Counted from the first letter of the stretch, positions 29,207 through 39,100 are shown. The stretch: 64,000 nucleotides of DNA from Acuticoccus mangrovi (GCF_016411865.1 NZ_JAEKJA010000002.1:152535-216534), one strand, 5' to 3'. A program made the numbers and translations. The notes: generated by a model from the sequence alone, not told the origin.

Positions 29207-30583
29207 TCACGCCCGCGGGAGCTGCGTCACAACGCGCAGCCCACCCATCGCCGAGCGCGACAACACGAGGGATCCACCATAGAGCTCCACCAACTCGGCA
29301 ACAATCGAGAGCCCCAGTCCACTCCCAGGCTTCGACTGATCAAGCCGCTTCCCGCGTGACAAAACCGCCACGCAGTCGGCGTCGGAAAGCCCCACGCCGT
29401 CGTCGTCAATGGCAATCTGAAAGAGACGGTGGGTTCCCTGCCCGGCCTCGCCTGCCGGAACGGCCCGCACATCGATCACCACTTCGCAAGACGCCCACTT
29501 CAGCGCATTGTCCACGAGATTGCCGACGATCTCTTCAAGATCCTGCTGCTCGCCGGCAAAGCGGACCGGTTCGCCGAAGTCGAGATGGATGGTGAGGCCT
29601 CGCCGTTCGCCGAGCCGAGCCATCGCCCGATGCAGCCGCTCGAGCGTCGGTGCCACGTCGGTGACGGTGCCGATCACACGGTCCCGCGCCGCCATTTGCG
29701 CCCGTTCCAGATAGTAGCGCACCTGCCGCTGCATGGTCTGCGTCTGTTCGCGGACGGAACGGGCGAGAGGCGCCTCGTCGGTGCCCGCGTCGTTCACCAG
29801 CACGCTGATCGGCGTCTTGAGCGCATGGGCGAGATTGCCGACATGTTGGCGCGCCCGCTCCAGCGTCGCCTGGTTGGAATCGATCAGCATGTTGAGAGCT
29901 TCAGCCACGGGAGCAATCTCGAGCGGCAGCCGTTCGCTCACATGGCGCGCCCGCCCCTCCCGCACGGCCTGCAGCTCGTTTCCAAGCCGTCGCAGCGGTC
30001 GCAGGCTGACGCGCCAGAGCATCAGCGTCGTCGTGACCATGATCACCGCGAACAAGCCGAGGAACAGTGCCAGGCGCTGAGTAAACCGCGCAGTGTCCGC
30101 CTCGATCTCTGCCGCAGCTCCGCCGACGACGACCAGAAACCACCGCCCGTCCCCGAACGCGACGCGGCGCCCGACGATTCGCAGCGGCTCCCCGGTCGGC
30201 CCCTCCACATAACTCTGCAGCAGCGATCCGGGTGAAGCCGTTCGCAGTGTTTCGGGTATGGGAAAGGCATCGCCTGCAAGGGACTCGGAGGTCTGCAGCA
30301 CGTCGCTGCTGTCCGCATCCACCACCATCCAATACCAGCCGGACAGCGGGAGGACGAAGCGCGGCTCGTCGAGATCGGGTGGCGTCGATGCCAATCCATC
30401 ACCGATCATGTCGGCAAGCTGTCCGATCAGCATCGACAAATAGACGTTGAGCGTATCGTCGAAGCGCTTCTCGACGCTCTCGCGAAAGGCGGAACCCAGG
30501 ATGAGACCCGCCGCGACGAGCGCCACCGCGCTCCACCCGAGCGAGGTCAGAAGCAGCCGGGCGGAGAGTGATCTAAGCCGCAT
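29207..30583 (-). CDS. Sensor histidine kinase, PhoQ-like
   Basis: 458 residues. Two membrane helices (about 12-33 and 175-195) flank a periplasmic PhoQ-type sensor region (PRFVLPLSGWYWMVVDADSS). A HAMP linker follows, then the phosphoacceptor histidine in NLAHALKTPISVL, an N box NLVDNALKWA, and G boxes DDDGVGL and GSGLGLSI. The start overlaps the regulator gene by 11 bases, so the pair is co-translated. The signal is not evident; PhoQ relatives sense divalent cations, acid or antimicrobial peptides. Confidence 0.92.
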   Translation of the reverse strand: MRLRSLSARLLLTSLGWSAVALVAAGLILGSAFRESVEKRFDDTLNVYLSMLIGQLADMIGDGLASTPPDLDEPRFVLPLSGWYWMVVDADSSDVLQTSESLAGDAFPIPETLRTASPGSLLQSYVEGPTGEPLRIVGRRVAFGDGRWFLVVVGGAAAEIEADTARFTQRLALFLGLFAVIMVTTTLMLWRVSLRPLRRLGNELQAVREGRARHVSERLPLEIAPVAEALNMLIDSNQATLERARQHVGNLAHALKTPISVLVNDAGTDEAPLARSVREQTQTMQRQVRYYLERAQMAARDRVIGTVTDVAPTLERLHRAMARLGERRGLTIHLDFGEPVRFAGEQQDLEEIVGNLVDNALKWASCEVVIDVRAVPAGEAGQGTHRLFQIAIDDDGVGLSDADCVAVLSRGKRLDQSKPGSGLGLSIVAELVELYGGSLVLSRSAMGGLRVVTQLPRA

Positions 30584-31244
30584 TCTCGGGCGGCGCCACG
30601 CGGTAGCCGAGCCCACGCACGGTCTCGATGACGTCCACCTTCAGCTTCTTGCGCAGACGTCCGATGAACACCTCGATCGTGTTGGAGTCCCGATCGAAGT
30701 CCTGGTCGTAGAGGTGTTCCGTCAGCTCCGTTCGCGACACGATCCGCCCCTGATGCAGCATCAGATAGGCGAGCACCCGGTATTCGTGCGAGGTGAGCTT
30801 CACCATGGTGCCGTCGACCGTCACCTTGCTCGCCTTCGCATCGAGATGCACCGGGCCGCAATGGTAGTCATTGGTGGCATTGCCGGCGGCGCGGCGGATC
30901 AGCGCCCGCACCCGCGCCAACACTTCCTCCATGTGGAAAGGCTTCGACACGTAGTCGTCGGCGCCCGCATCGATGCCGGCCACCTTGTCACTCCACCGGT
31001 CCCGAGCAGTGAGCACCAGCACCGGCATCATCCGATCGCTCTTGCGCCAACGCTCCAGCACGCTGATCCCATCGACCTCGGGCAGCCCGAGGTCGAGGAT
31101 CACGGCGTCGTACGGCTCGGTGTCGCCGAGAAAGTGCCCTTCCTCCCCGTTGAACGCTGAATCGACCACATACCCGGCCGTCTTCAAAGCGTCGGTCAAC
31201 TGTCGGTTCAGATCGCGATCGTCCTCAACAACAAGCAGCCGCAT
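30573..31244 (-). CDS. OmpR/PhoP-family response regulator
   Basis: 223 residues. Receiver domain with acidic pocket VVEDD, phosphoacceptor Asp in AVILDLGLPEVDG (near residue 51), Thr in LVLTARD and Lys in YVSKPF. A C-terminal winged-helix DNA-binding domain ends in VRGLGYRVAPPENAA. Partner of the downstream kinase. It lies 15 bases downstream of the PepSY gene on the same strand. Confidence 0.94.
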   Translation of the reverse strand: MRLLVVEDDRDLNRQLTDALKTAGYVVDSAFNGEEGHFLGDTEPYDAVILDLGLPEVDGISVLERWRKSDRMMPVLVLTARDRWSDKVAGIDAGADDYVSKPFHMEEVLARVRALIRRAAGNATNDYHCGPVHLDAKASKVTVDGTMVKLTSHEYRVLAYLMLHQGRIVSRTELTEHLYDQDFDRDSNTIEVFIGRLRKKLKVDVIETVRGLGYRVAPPENAA

Positions 31245-31259
31245 CTGACTCCACCCTAC

Positions 31260-31556
31260 TCAACGCAGTAACTGTCCGGTCCGCGCGTCCACGATGTGCC
31301 CGACGACACGGCCGTCACGCCCCAGGATCGTGACCTGCCAGACGAGACCACCGGTCCCGTGGCACAGATTGAGCCGCAGCACCTTCCCGCCCAGCCGGCG
31401 GCCGAGCTGCCCCGGACGCATCACCCTGCCCGATTCCACCGCATCGCGCCGCTCTTGCCGGGACAAGCACTGTCCTTGGCCCACCACCGACGGCATGTCG
31501 GCGACAGTGCCCAGCAAGACCAAGCCAACGAGAGCAGCCCACGGCGCGACACGCAT
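31260..31556 (-). CDS. PepSY-domain-like periplasmic protein
   Basis: 98 residues with an N-terminal signal sequence (AALVGLVLLGTVADMPSVVG). The rest resembles a single PepSY repeat: LSRQERRDAVESG, GKVLRLNLC and VWQVTILGRDGRVVGHIVDA. PepSY proteins often sit with PhoP/PhoQ-type systems and are thought to modulate sensors or proteases. First gene of a three-gene unit with the regulator and kinase. It begins 50 bases after the GTA o-spanin stop on the same strand. Confidence 0.8.
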   Translation of the reverse strand: MRVAPWAALVGLVLLGTVADMPSVVGQGQCLSRQERRDAVESGRVMRPGQLGRRLGGKVLRLNLCHGTGGLVWQVTILGRDGRVVGHIVDARTGQLLR

Positions 31557-31606
31557 GAGCCAGCGTTACGGGCGACTCAGTGAATCAGGCATGAATGAGC
31601 GACCGA

Positions 31607-31837
31607 TCACCGCACCCGTTCCCCTCCATCACACAACGCCCGATAGGCAGCATTATGGCCGCGTACCTGACGCGCGGTCTCCATCGTGTCCTCCACCGAC
31701 CAGTTGATCGGCGCGAATACCCGGCAGGAAGCGTCAGTCCCGCCGGTAACCGTCGTCTGGCAGCCGCCCATCGCCAGTGCCCCCGCCACCGGCCACAGCA
31801 TCGTGCCGCGCCGCCAACGCCCGATCAATCCGACCAT
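31607..31837 (-). CDS. Outer-membrane spanin subunit (Rz1-like lipoprotein)
   Basis: 76 residues. Signal sequence ending in a lipobox (ALAMGGC), so predicted lipid-anchored in the outer membrane. The short mature part has the pattern CRVFAPINWSVEDT followed by HNAAYRALC, which I associate with Rz1-like phage proteins. It starts inside the i-spanin gene in another frame (104-base overlap), the classic Rz/Rz1 arrangement. The ATG at 31837 has GGAGG six bases upstream. Together the two subunits would fuse inner and outer membranes in the last lysis step. Confidence 0.78.
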   Translation of the reverse strand: MVGLIGRWRRGTMLWPVAGALAMGGCQTTVTGGTDASCRVFAPINWSVEDTMETARQVRGHNAAYRALCDGGERVR

Positions 31838-32018
31838 TCTCGGCCTCCATTCGCTTCAACTCGTGCTCGGCAAGCGCCTTCGCGATGCGTGCCTCGGTCG
31901 CGGCACCTTCGCGCCAGCGGCCGACTTCATAGGCGGGCAGTGTGGCAACGAGAGCGCCGCCGATCGCCGCCACGGTGCCGCGCCATCCCAGCAGGGACAG
32001 GAGTGAGAGCGGGTTCAT
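31734..32018 (-). CDS. Inner-membrane spanin subunit (Rz-like)
   Basis: 94 residues. One N-terminal membrane helix (VAAIGGALVATLPAYEVG) and then a charged helical region likely to form a coiled coil in the periplasm (EARIAKALAEHELKRMEAE). The C-terminus is glycine-rich. This is the i-spanin topology. The start overlaps the endolysin stop by one base (TGATG), and its 3' part encodes the o-spanin in another frame. The call rests on topology and context, not on sequence similarity. Confidence 0.75.
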   Translation of the reverse strand: MNPLSLLSLLGWRGTVAAIGGALVATLPAYEVGRWREGAATEARIAKALAEHELKRMEAENGRIDRALAARHDAVAGGGGTGDGRLPDDGYRRD

Positions 32019-32968
32019 CACAGCACTTCCTCCCCCTCCGGCCCTTCGGCGCGGCGGATGGCGAAGCGCCATAGAAAAACGCCGGCGCAGGCCGCGATCA
32101 CCGCAACCACCAGCACGAGGCCGAACGCGGTTCCGTCGTTCAGCGACCTCACCTGTTTGGCGATATCCACCCCGGCGGAAACGGTTGCCCCGATGGTCAC
32201 CGCAGCACCGGCGCCAGCGATCGGAGCGGCCGCCTTGGTCGCGACCTCGCGGCGGGAATCGCGATCGCGTCGCGCCGTCACCGCGGTCTGCAGAGCGGCG
32301 AGCATTGCAGCGTCCGCCACACCATCGGCGGCGAGGCCGCGGCGCGCCTCGAACCGCATCACCGCATCGCGCGTGCGTCCGCCGAACTCCCCATCGACCG
32401 ACAGCCCATAGTTCAGCGTGTTGAGATCACGCTGAAGCGTCGCGACGTCCTCGCCCCGCGCCCCCAGCGCCAAGACGCGCTCGCCGAGCTCGGCGGCCTG
32501 AGCCTCGGGCGCTCCCGCCACAGGCGGCGGCGCACCCGGCGGCCAGCGCAACCCGCCCGGCAGGATCGAGGCGATCCGAAACACCGACCGCCGGACCTCG
32601 TTCGACACGTTACCGTTGATGACGGTGACCGTCCCGTCCCCATTCACCTGCTCCACCACACCCACGTGGCCGTAGAGCGGGTTGGAGCCGCGCGGAAACA
32701 CCACGATCGCCCCCGGCACCGGCCGCGTCAGCTTGGTCCCATACCGGGTGAACGAACGCGCCAACGCCGAACGCGTCGACGGATAGCCGCAGTTCACCAG
32801 CGCGCCGTTCACGGCAACGGCGCACCAGGCGTCCTCGTCGTTGTTCCACCAGTCGATGCCGGCCTGCTTCCCCCACTCCACGATGAGCGGATGGTGCTGC
32901 GGGCCGGGGATCTCGCGAACACCGATGTGATGGATCAAATAGTCGAGCCAAGGCACGCGCTCTGTCAT
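32018..32968 (-). CDS. Endolysin: CHAP-like/TIGR02594 domain, peptidoglycan-binding domain, C-terminal membrane helix
   Basis: 316 residues. The N-terminal half resembles the TIGR02594/CHAP cysteine-peptidase family with catalytic Cys in DAWCAVAVNGAL (near 48) and His in YGHVGVVEQV. A PG_binding_1 domain follows at about 160-215 (LQRDLNTLNYGLSVDGEFG). Near the C-terminus is a strongly hydrophobic helix (FGLVLVVAVIAACAGVFLW) with basic residues after it. It probably cleaves peptidoglycan to release particles. No signal peptide and no separate holin gene are visible, so how it reaches the wall is open. Confidence 0.82.
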   Translation of the reverse strand: MTERVPWLDYLIHHIGVREIPGPQHHPLIVEWGKQAGIDWWNNDEDAWCAVAVNGALVNCGYPSTRSALARSFTRYGTKLTRPVPGAIVVFPRGSNPLYGHVGVVEQVNGDGTVTVINGNVSNEVRRSVFRIASILPGGLRWPPGAPPPVAGAPEAQAAELGERVLALGARGEDVATLQRDLNTLNYGLSVDGEFGGRTRDAVMRFEARRGLAADGVADAAMLAALQTAVTARRDRDSRREVATKAAAPIAGAGAAVTIGATVSAGVDIAKQVRSLNDGTAFGLVLVVAVIAACAGVFLWRFAIRRAEGPEGEEVL

Positions 32969-33024
32969 GGCGCACTCCTGTCAACAGTCGGATTTCAAAG
33001 GAAAACTCAGCTCAGGCGAAGGTC

Positions 33025-36000
33025 TCAGCCCTTCGCTTCGAGCGCCTCGAGGCGAACGCAGATCTCCTGGATCGCCCGCACGATCGGCGCCACGAGCTCG
33101 CTGTAGCCGATCGACTTCACATCGTCGCCACCGGCGATCGCATGGTCTTGATAGCCGCCGAAGTCGACGCCCTGCTGCTCGATCACGGCAGCGACGTCCT
33201 GCGCCAGGAAGCCGTGATGAAAGCGCTCGCGCACCATCGACCCGGCCTCCGGTGCCACCCACTCCACGTCCGGATCGAGACCGGCAGGCCGGCGGTAGTC
33301 CTCGCGATAGTCCCAGCGGAAATCCACCGGACGCAGGGCGCACACGAAGTCGAGCCCGAGACGGGTCTCGCGGACATCGGTCTTATCGCGCGCATCCGAG
33401 CGGTTCTGCACCGCCCCATAGGCGTAGGTCGTTGTCGACGAATTGCCGAGCTGAACCTGGTTCGACCCCGTGACGGTCGCTCCATCACCCAACGCCGACG
33501 CATTCGATATGGTGCTGCCGACACCGGTGAAGGCGTTCCGCCCGACGCCGGTATTGCCCGTCCCCGCCGTCAGCACCGACCCGGCATTGTACCCGACGAA
33601 CGTATTGCCGCTGTCGGAGACGAGCTGCGATCCCGCATTGGATCCCAGCGCCGTGTTGGTGCTGCCCGAGGTCAAAGCCGTGAGGCTCTGTCGCCCCACC
33701 GCGGTATTGTGGTTGCCCGAGGTCGTCGCATCGAGGGTGAGCGCGCCGAGCGCGACCGAGTTGACATCGTTGGCAAGCCCGGCGTTGAACGCCAACCCGT
33801 TGCTGAACCGGAGCTCTCGCCCGCCGAGCGAGGCCGTTCCGTCGGCACCCGTCGCCTGAAGGGCTTTGCCTGTCGCCAGCGACGAAACGCGCACGTTGCC
33901 CGATGCCGTGTCGATCACCATCGTCGGGTTCGTGCCGGCCCCCTCCAGACGGATCTCACCGCCCTCGGTGGTATCGTTGACGGCCCCGAAGGTTACCACG
34001 CTGTCGATCACGACCTTGCTGCCGTCGTGATTGGGGCCATAGATCCCATTGCCGCGCGTCGAGGGAAAGCTGAATCCCCAACCGTTGGAATCGTTGGCAA
34101 CGATCGTGTGGTTGCCATCCGTTGCCACGGCGATGAAGTCGCCCGTTCCCGTCGTCGGCCCGTTGCAGCTGTTGCCGATGGCGGACAGGTCGCCGCCCAC
34201 CTGACGGATGCAAGCCCCCGTGCGCACCGCGGTGGAGTTCACTCCGAAGCGCACCGACGAGACCGAAAGCTGCCCAGTCGTGACACGGAAGCCGTCAGCC
34301 AGTGTGCTCGGCCCGAATTCGCACTTGCCGTTCTGTATCTGACAGTTCGCCCCGGTGCCGTTAACGTGCACCATCGGAACGTTCGACACCTCGTTGCACC
34401 GGAAGCTGAAATCGGACAGCTCCAGATTGCCGCCCGTCTGCACGATGAAGCTGTCGTTGGCGTCGGCCGAAGTCGCGTAGAGGCTCGTCACCGCCACGTC
34501 GCCATGGGACATCTCGATGCGCGAATAGGAGCCGTCGAGCGCCAATCCATTGATCATTCCGAACGGGCGATGCCCGTCGGCGCCTTCTTCCAGAATGATG
34601 CGGCACTGGAACGGGGTGCAGTTCGAGAGTTTTAGATCGTCCACCCGGCCGAAGCGGAAGCCGATCGTCTCGCTGTCCTGGTAGATGTCGTAGAGCGTCG
34701 CGTTCGCTGCGAAGTTATAGGGCCACACGCGGCAGTTGCGCAGCTCCACCGTATCGAGCGCGCCGTCGAACCGGAAGCCCACGTTGAACGAGCCCGACTC
34801 CACGTCCTCGAACAGCGCCCCGCCGGTGTTGCCGGTTGCGTCGACCCCCTCCCAAGCCTCGATGAAGCGCAGCCGCGACAGACGCACCCGCGTCCGACCC
34901 ACCATGTAGACGGCCGGAGGATAGGCGACGAGCGTCGCTCGCGAAGAGGCCGTCGACTGATCGAACTCGATCTCGAAGTCCTCGAGGAACACGAACGGGT
35001 GGTCGATCCGAAACACCCCGAGCGCCGACATGTTGAACGACGGCGACACCTTGAACTTGGTCCGCCCTCGCCCATCGCCGACGATGCGTTGCGCCGTCGC
35101 TCCCGTCGCGAGCGCGTCCGAGATGAGATACGTGCCCCGCTCGGCATGGATCGAACGCCCGGAGCCGAGAGCGAGATTGATGGCAGCGGTGTCGTCCGTC
35201 GTCCCGTCCATCTTCGCGCCGGCCTGCCGCAGCGTGATGACGTTGCCCGACAGCGCCCAATAGCCACCGTTGCCATCGGCAAAGCCGAGGCCGTCGGAGG
35301 GAAGGCTTCCCACCCGCTCGTAGCGCCCGCCGCCGCCATCGTTCTCGGCCGCGAAGCCCCGCGTTTCGACCACCTCCACGTCGGAGGGAATGGCCGTGCT
35401 CGCGCCGTCGGCCCGGCTCGGTAGCTGGAAGGCGAAGCTCACCGCTCCCGCCACGGACGGAACCTTGGCGAAGTCGAGCCGGGCCGTCGACGCATCCACC
35501 GAGAACGCCTCGGCAAAGCTCGACCCATCCGCCGACACCTTCAGCGAGAAGTCGTCCGACCCGATCAGCCCGAACTCCGCACGCCCCGAATAGTCGGTCT
35601 GGAATACGTGGGATGCGACGTCCCCGCTCGTCGACTTCGAAGCTTTGATCCGAACATCACCCGTCGGCACCGGTTGCGACAGATCGGGGGCGAACAACGC
35701 CGCCTCCGCATTCACCACCAGGCGGTTCGTCGTATCGGCGGTGCCGTTGATGCCGAGCTTCGCGGTTGCCTCTGCTCCAGCCGCACCGGTGAGGATCTCC
35801 CACGCCGCGCCGGTGAAGTAGACGAGCGCATCCTCGGCCCGCACGAACGCGAGCCACCCTTCGACCGGCGCGAAGAACACCCACGCCCCGTCGACGTAGG
35901 CGGCGAGTTCGAAATCGTGGCCGGCCCACGCTCCCGTCGCACCCGACGCCACCAGATGACGATCCCCCTCCGACGGTGAGGCGGGCGGCGTCGTCAGCGT

Positions 36001-36123
36001 GCGGTCGGCGACGGACAGCTGCACGACGGCATCGATGCGCCGAAACGCATCGTTCACCGTCACATGCTTTTGCGCCTGCGCCGCCTCCACATAAGGCAAT
36101 TCCAGATTAAGGCTGTTTGACAT
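33025..36123 (-). CDS. Tailspike/fibre: DUF2793, beta-helix, YadA-like repeats and S74 self-cleaving chaperone
   Basis: 1,032 residues in modules. DUF2793 at about 1-120 (ELPYVEAAQAQKHVTVND), a family attached to phage and GTA tails. A pectate-lyase-like beta-helix at about 260-700 (AGAKMDGTTDDTAAINLAL opens it), likely the glycan-binding or degrading part. Trypsin-like short repeats of YadA-head type at about 800-870. A C-terminal Peptidase_S74 domain from about 906 (RSDARDKTDV with the Ser-Lys pair) that should trimerise the spike and cut itself off. The start overlaps the previous gene by 17 bases. Confidence 0.85.
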   Translation of the reverse strand: MSNSLNLELPYVEAAQAQKHVTVNDAFRRIDAVVQLSVADRTLTTPPASPSEGDRHLVASGATGAWAGHDFELAAYVDGAWVFFAPVEGWLAFVRAEDALVYFTGAAWEILTGAAGAEATAKLGINGTADTTNRLVVNAEAALFAPDLSQPVPTGDVRIKASKSTSGDVASHVFQTDYSGRAEFGLIGSDDFSLKVSADGSSFAEAFSVDASTARLDFAKVPSVAGAVSFAFQLPSRADGASTAIPSDVEVVETRGFAAENDGGGGRYERVGSLPSDGLGFADGNGGYWALSGNVITLRQAGAKMDGTTDDTAAINLALGSGRSIHAERGTYLISDALATGATAQRIVGDGRGRTKFKVSPSFNMSALGVFRIDHPFVFLEDFEIEFDQSTASSRATLVAYPPAVYMVGRTRVRLSRLRFIEAWEGVDATGNTGGALFEDVESGSFNVGFRFDGALDTVELRNCRVWPYNFAANATLYDIYQDSETIGFRFGRVDDLKLSNCTPFQCRIILEEGADGHRPFGMINGLALDGSYSRIEMSHGDVAVTSLYATSADANDSFIVQTGGNLELSDFSFRCNEVSNVPMVHVNGTGANCQIQNGKCEFGPSTLADGFRVTTGQLSVSSVRFGVNSTAVRTGACIRQVGGDLSAIGNSCNGPTTGTGDFIAVATDGNHTIVANDSNGWGFSFPSTRGNGIYGPNHDGSKVVIDSVVTFGAVNDTTEGGEIRLEGAGTNPTMVIDTASGNVRVSSLATGKALQATGADGTASLGGRELRFSNGLAFNAGLANDVNSVALGALTLDATTSGNHNTAVGRQSLTALTSGSTNTALGSNAGSQLVSDSGNTFVGYNAGSVLTAGTGNTGVGRNAFTGVGSTISNASALGDGATVTGSNQVQLGNSSTTTYAYGAVQNRSDARDKTDVRETRLGLDFVCALRPVDFRWDYREDYRRPAGLDPDVEWVAPEAGSMVRERFHHGFLAQDVAAVIEQQGVDFGGYQDHAIAGGDDVKSIGYSELVAPIVRAIQEICVRLEALEAKG
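33517..33720 (-). repeat. Coding tandem repeats in the tailspike (YadA-head-like)
   Basis: Four successive units built on the pattern N-T-x-(V/L)-G-x-x-(A/S): NTAVGRQSL, NTALGSNAG, NTFVGYNAG and NTGVGRNAF. Spacing is about 16-22 residues. Such repeats form left-handed beta-rolls in trimeric adhesins. Confidence 0.75.
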
Positions 36124-39100
36124 CGACCGTCACCTCATAGGGAACGCCAGCACCGAAGCCCGGCGCAATCTGCGCCACCCGGAACGAGATCGGGTCCGGC
36201 GCAGCGCCAAAGTCGGCCGTCTGATCGGCCAGCGAATAGGTGTAGGAGGGGCTCATCGTCTCCACGGTCCGCACCACCGTGCCACCGTTGAGGATCTCCA
36301 GCTGATAGAGTTCGGCGCTCTCCCCGAGCGGCACGTCCGTACCGCCCGCGGGCCAGGCATCGCCACCCTTGCGGGTCCGTCGGATCCACGCGATCCGCAA
36401 CGACCCGTCGCCGGGCTCGAGCCGCGCTTCGCCATGGACCGGAGAAAAGGGGGTGAGCCCCCGCCCCGTCGGCGTGAACTCGAAGGTGGACACATTGCCC
36501 CCGCCCACCCCTTCGGCGAGCGGGCCCACCCGATAAGTCCGCAGAAGGCCCACTTCGTCCGTCGGCGTCGGCAGCGTCGCCAAGCTGCCGTCGAGGACGG
36601 CGATCGGCGCACCCACCGCAAGGCCTTCGGCATTGGCATCCTCGGTCCCGAGCTGCCCACGCAAGAGCTTCGTCAGCCGATAGGTCCGCTCGCCGATCAG
36701 CTCCGCCGTCGCGAACTGCAGGATCTCCCAAAGGCCCGACGCCGCCCGAGCGGCAATGGCGTTCTTGCCGCCCAGAACGTCGATCTCCGCCGCCGACGAG
36801 ACCGTCGCCGCGTAGATGCGCACATCGACATGGCCGGCATTGTCCCATCGGCTCGTCGGCCCCGGCGGCGCCGCAGCAACCACCTCGCCGAGCGAAGCCG
36901 CCCGCGTCACCGTCCGCACGAGCTGGAACGCCCCGCCGGGCACCGCCCGCCAGACCCCCATTTCGCCGGGCCACGGGCGGGCATAGACCCCGAGCCAGGG
37001 CAAATGCTCGGCGACGCTATCGTCGACGATCGGCAAGTTAAGACCCACGGCGATCGGCGCGGCATAGGTCGGCGAGATGACTGGCGGTGACGGCGACCCC
37101 GGTGTCGGCGTCGGCACGATCGCCGTACGATCGATCGTCCGTGCCGTCACCTCGCGATGGCCGAAGTCTTCGATCTCCTCCACCAGGAGATCACGCACGC
37201 GGCCATCGAGCATCAGCGAGACGACGTCGCCCGGCACGATCGCAAGCCGCGACAGCGGCAGCGCGAAGCGCACAGTCGTCCGCCCTGTCCAACGCACGGC
37301 GAGCGCAATCTCGGCCAACTCGGTGGCGAGCCCGTCATTGAGGCTCGCCGGCACGGCGATCTCCTCGATCTGCCGAGCCGACCCCTCCTGCGGCCGATAG
37401 CGCGCGCTCGCGACCTGGTACTCCCGCCCGCTGTCGAAATAGCGCAGCCGCTGCTCGACCGGCAGCTCCGCCGCCTCGAGCCGCGTCTCACTGACGAGCG
37501 GCCGCCGTTCGGTGACCTCGACGAGCCCGTCGTCGTCGACCGTCGCCGAGCTCTCCTGCGAGAGGCCGACGAAGCGAATGAGCGTCCCGGTGTCCGCGCC
37601 GACGATCGACGTTGTCGCCAACAGCGGCTCCAGCACCGATCTGAGGTTCTTCGGCCCCGCCACGACGTAGCCGTCGAGCACCACCGGCGCTGCCGTGACC
37701 GCTGGCGCCTCGAGGCCCCAGTCGGCGAACAGCGCCGCTACGAGCTCCTCGAACGGCACCGTCCCCAGCCGCCCGGTCAGCCAGTGGCCGCGCTCCCAAT
37801 TCTCACCGTCGGACCAGACGTCGGAGCGGTGCGGAAAGGCGGGCCACGGCCGCGCGTCCCAGGTCCACACGTGAACCGTCCGCGGATCCACCATCCGCCC
37901 CGAATAAACGCCGGATTGCGGATTGATCGCCTCGATGTCGGTCGACTTCTCCGGGTCGAACGCCCCGAGCATCGCGCCGAGATAGGCGCGCTGCATCGCG
38001 TCGTCCCGCCGCCCGTTGGAGAAATAGGGCAGCGTCGATTCGGCGCTCTTCGGGTCGTAGAAGACGTTCGGCTGGTTCGCCCCCCGGTCCACCGCGGGAC
38101 AGCCCACCTCAGTGAACCAGACGGGCTTCAGCCCCGGCAGCCAAGCCGTCGGCGTCCCCATTTCCACCCCGGCGACGCGATCGTAGTGGAGGTTGCTCCA
38201 CCACGCCGCGAGGTCCTTGTAGCGAAACACCCAGTCCTTGCCGTATGCGCCGTCGGCGATGGGCGTGCGCACCTGCGCCAACCGATCGGCAGCGCTCGCA
38301 TAGTACCAGTCGAAGCCTTCGCCGCCGCGCACGTTGGCGCTCAGATAGGCCCCGTCGTGCGGCCCGCTCGCAAGGCTCTGATCGAGGTGCGTCCCATCCC
38401 GCCAGTCGGCGAGCGGCCAGTAGTTGTCGATCCCGATGAAGTCGACGTTGGCGTTCGCCCACAGCGGATCGAGATGGAACGACACGTCGCCGCTGCCCGG
38501 CTGATGCCCAAAATATTCGGACCAGTCCGCCGCATAGGAGATCTTGGTGTCGGCCCCGACCACGGCGCGCACGTCGTCGACGAGCGCCGACAGCGCATCG
38601 ACGAACGGATAGCTGCTCGCACCGCGCACCGTCGTGAGCCCACGAAGCTCCGAGCCGACCAGAAACGCATCGACACCGCCGGCCGCATCCACGAGGTGCG
38701 CATAGTGGAGCACCATGCGCCGCAACGACCACTCTGCCGCCCCCGAATAGGTCACGACCGCGCCAGAGGCCGAAAAATCCCCCGGCACCGCACTCCCCAC
38801 GAAGGCGTTAATCATCGAATCCGCGGTCGATGTCCCATCCGGCGACCCCGCCTCTCCGGGAGCCGGCGACACGGTGATCCTGCCCCGCCACGGAAACGCC
38901 GCCTGCTCCTCACCCCCATAGGGATCGGGAAGCTCGTTCCCCGCGGGAACGTCCATCAGCAGGAAGGGGTAGAACACCACCTTCAACCCGCGCTGACGGA
39001 TCGCCTTCACCGCCTCGAACACGGCGTTGTCGGAGGGTGTGCCGCCGTAGTTCGGATCGCCACCGGTGTCGGTCACGAGCTTGGCCGTCGCCCGGGTTTG

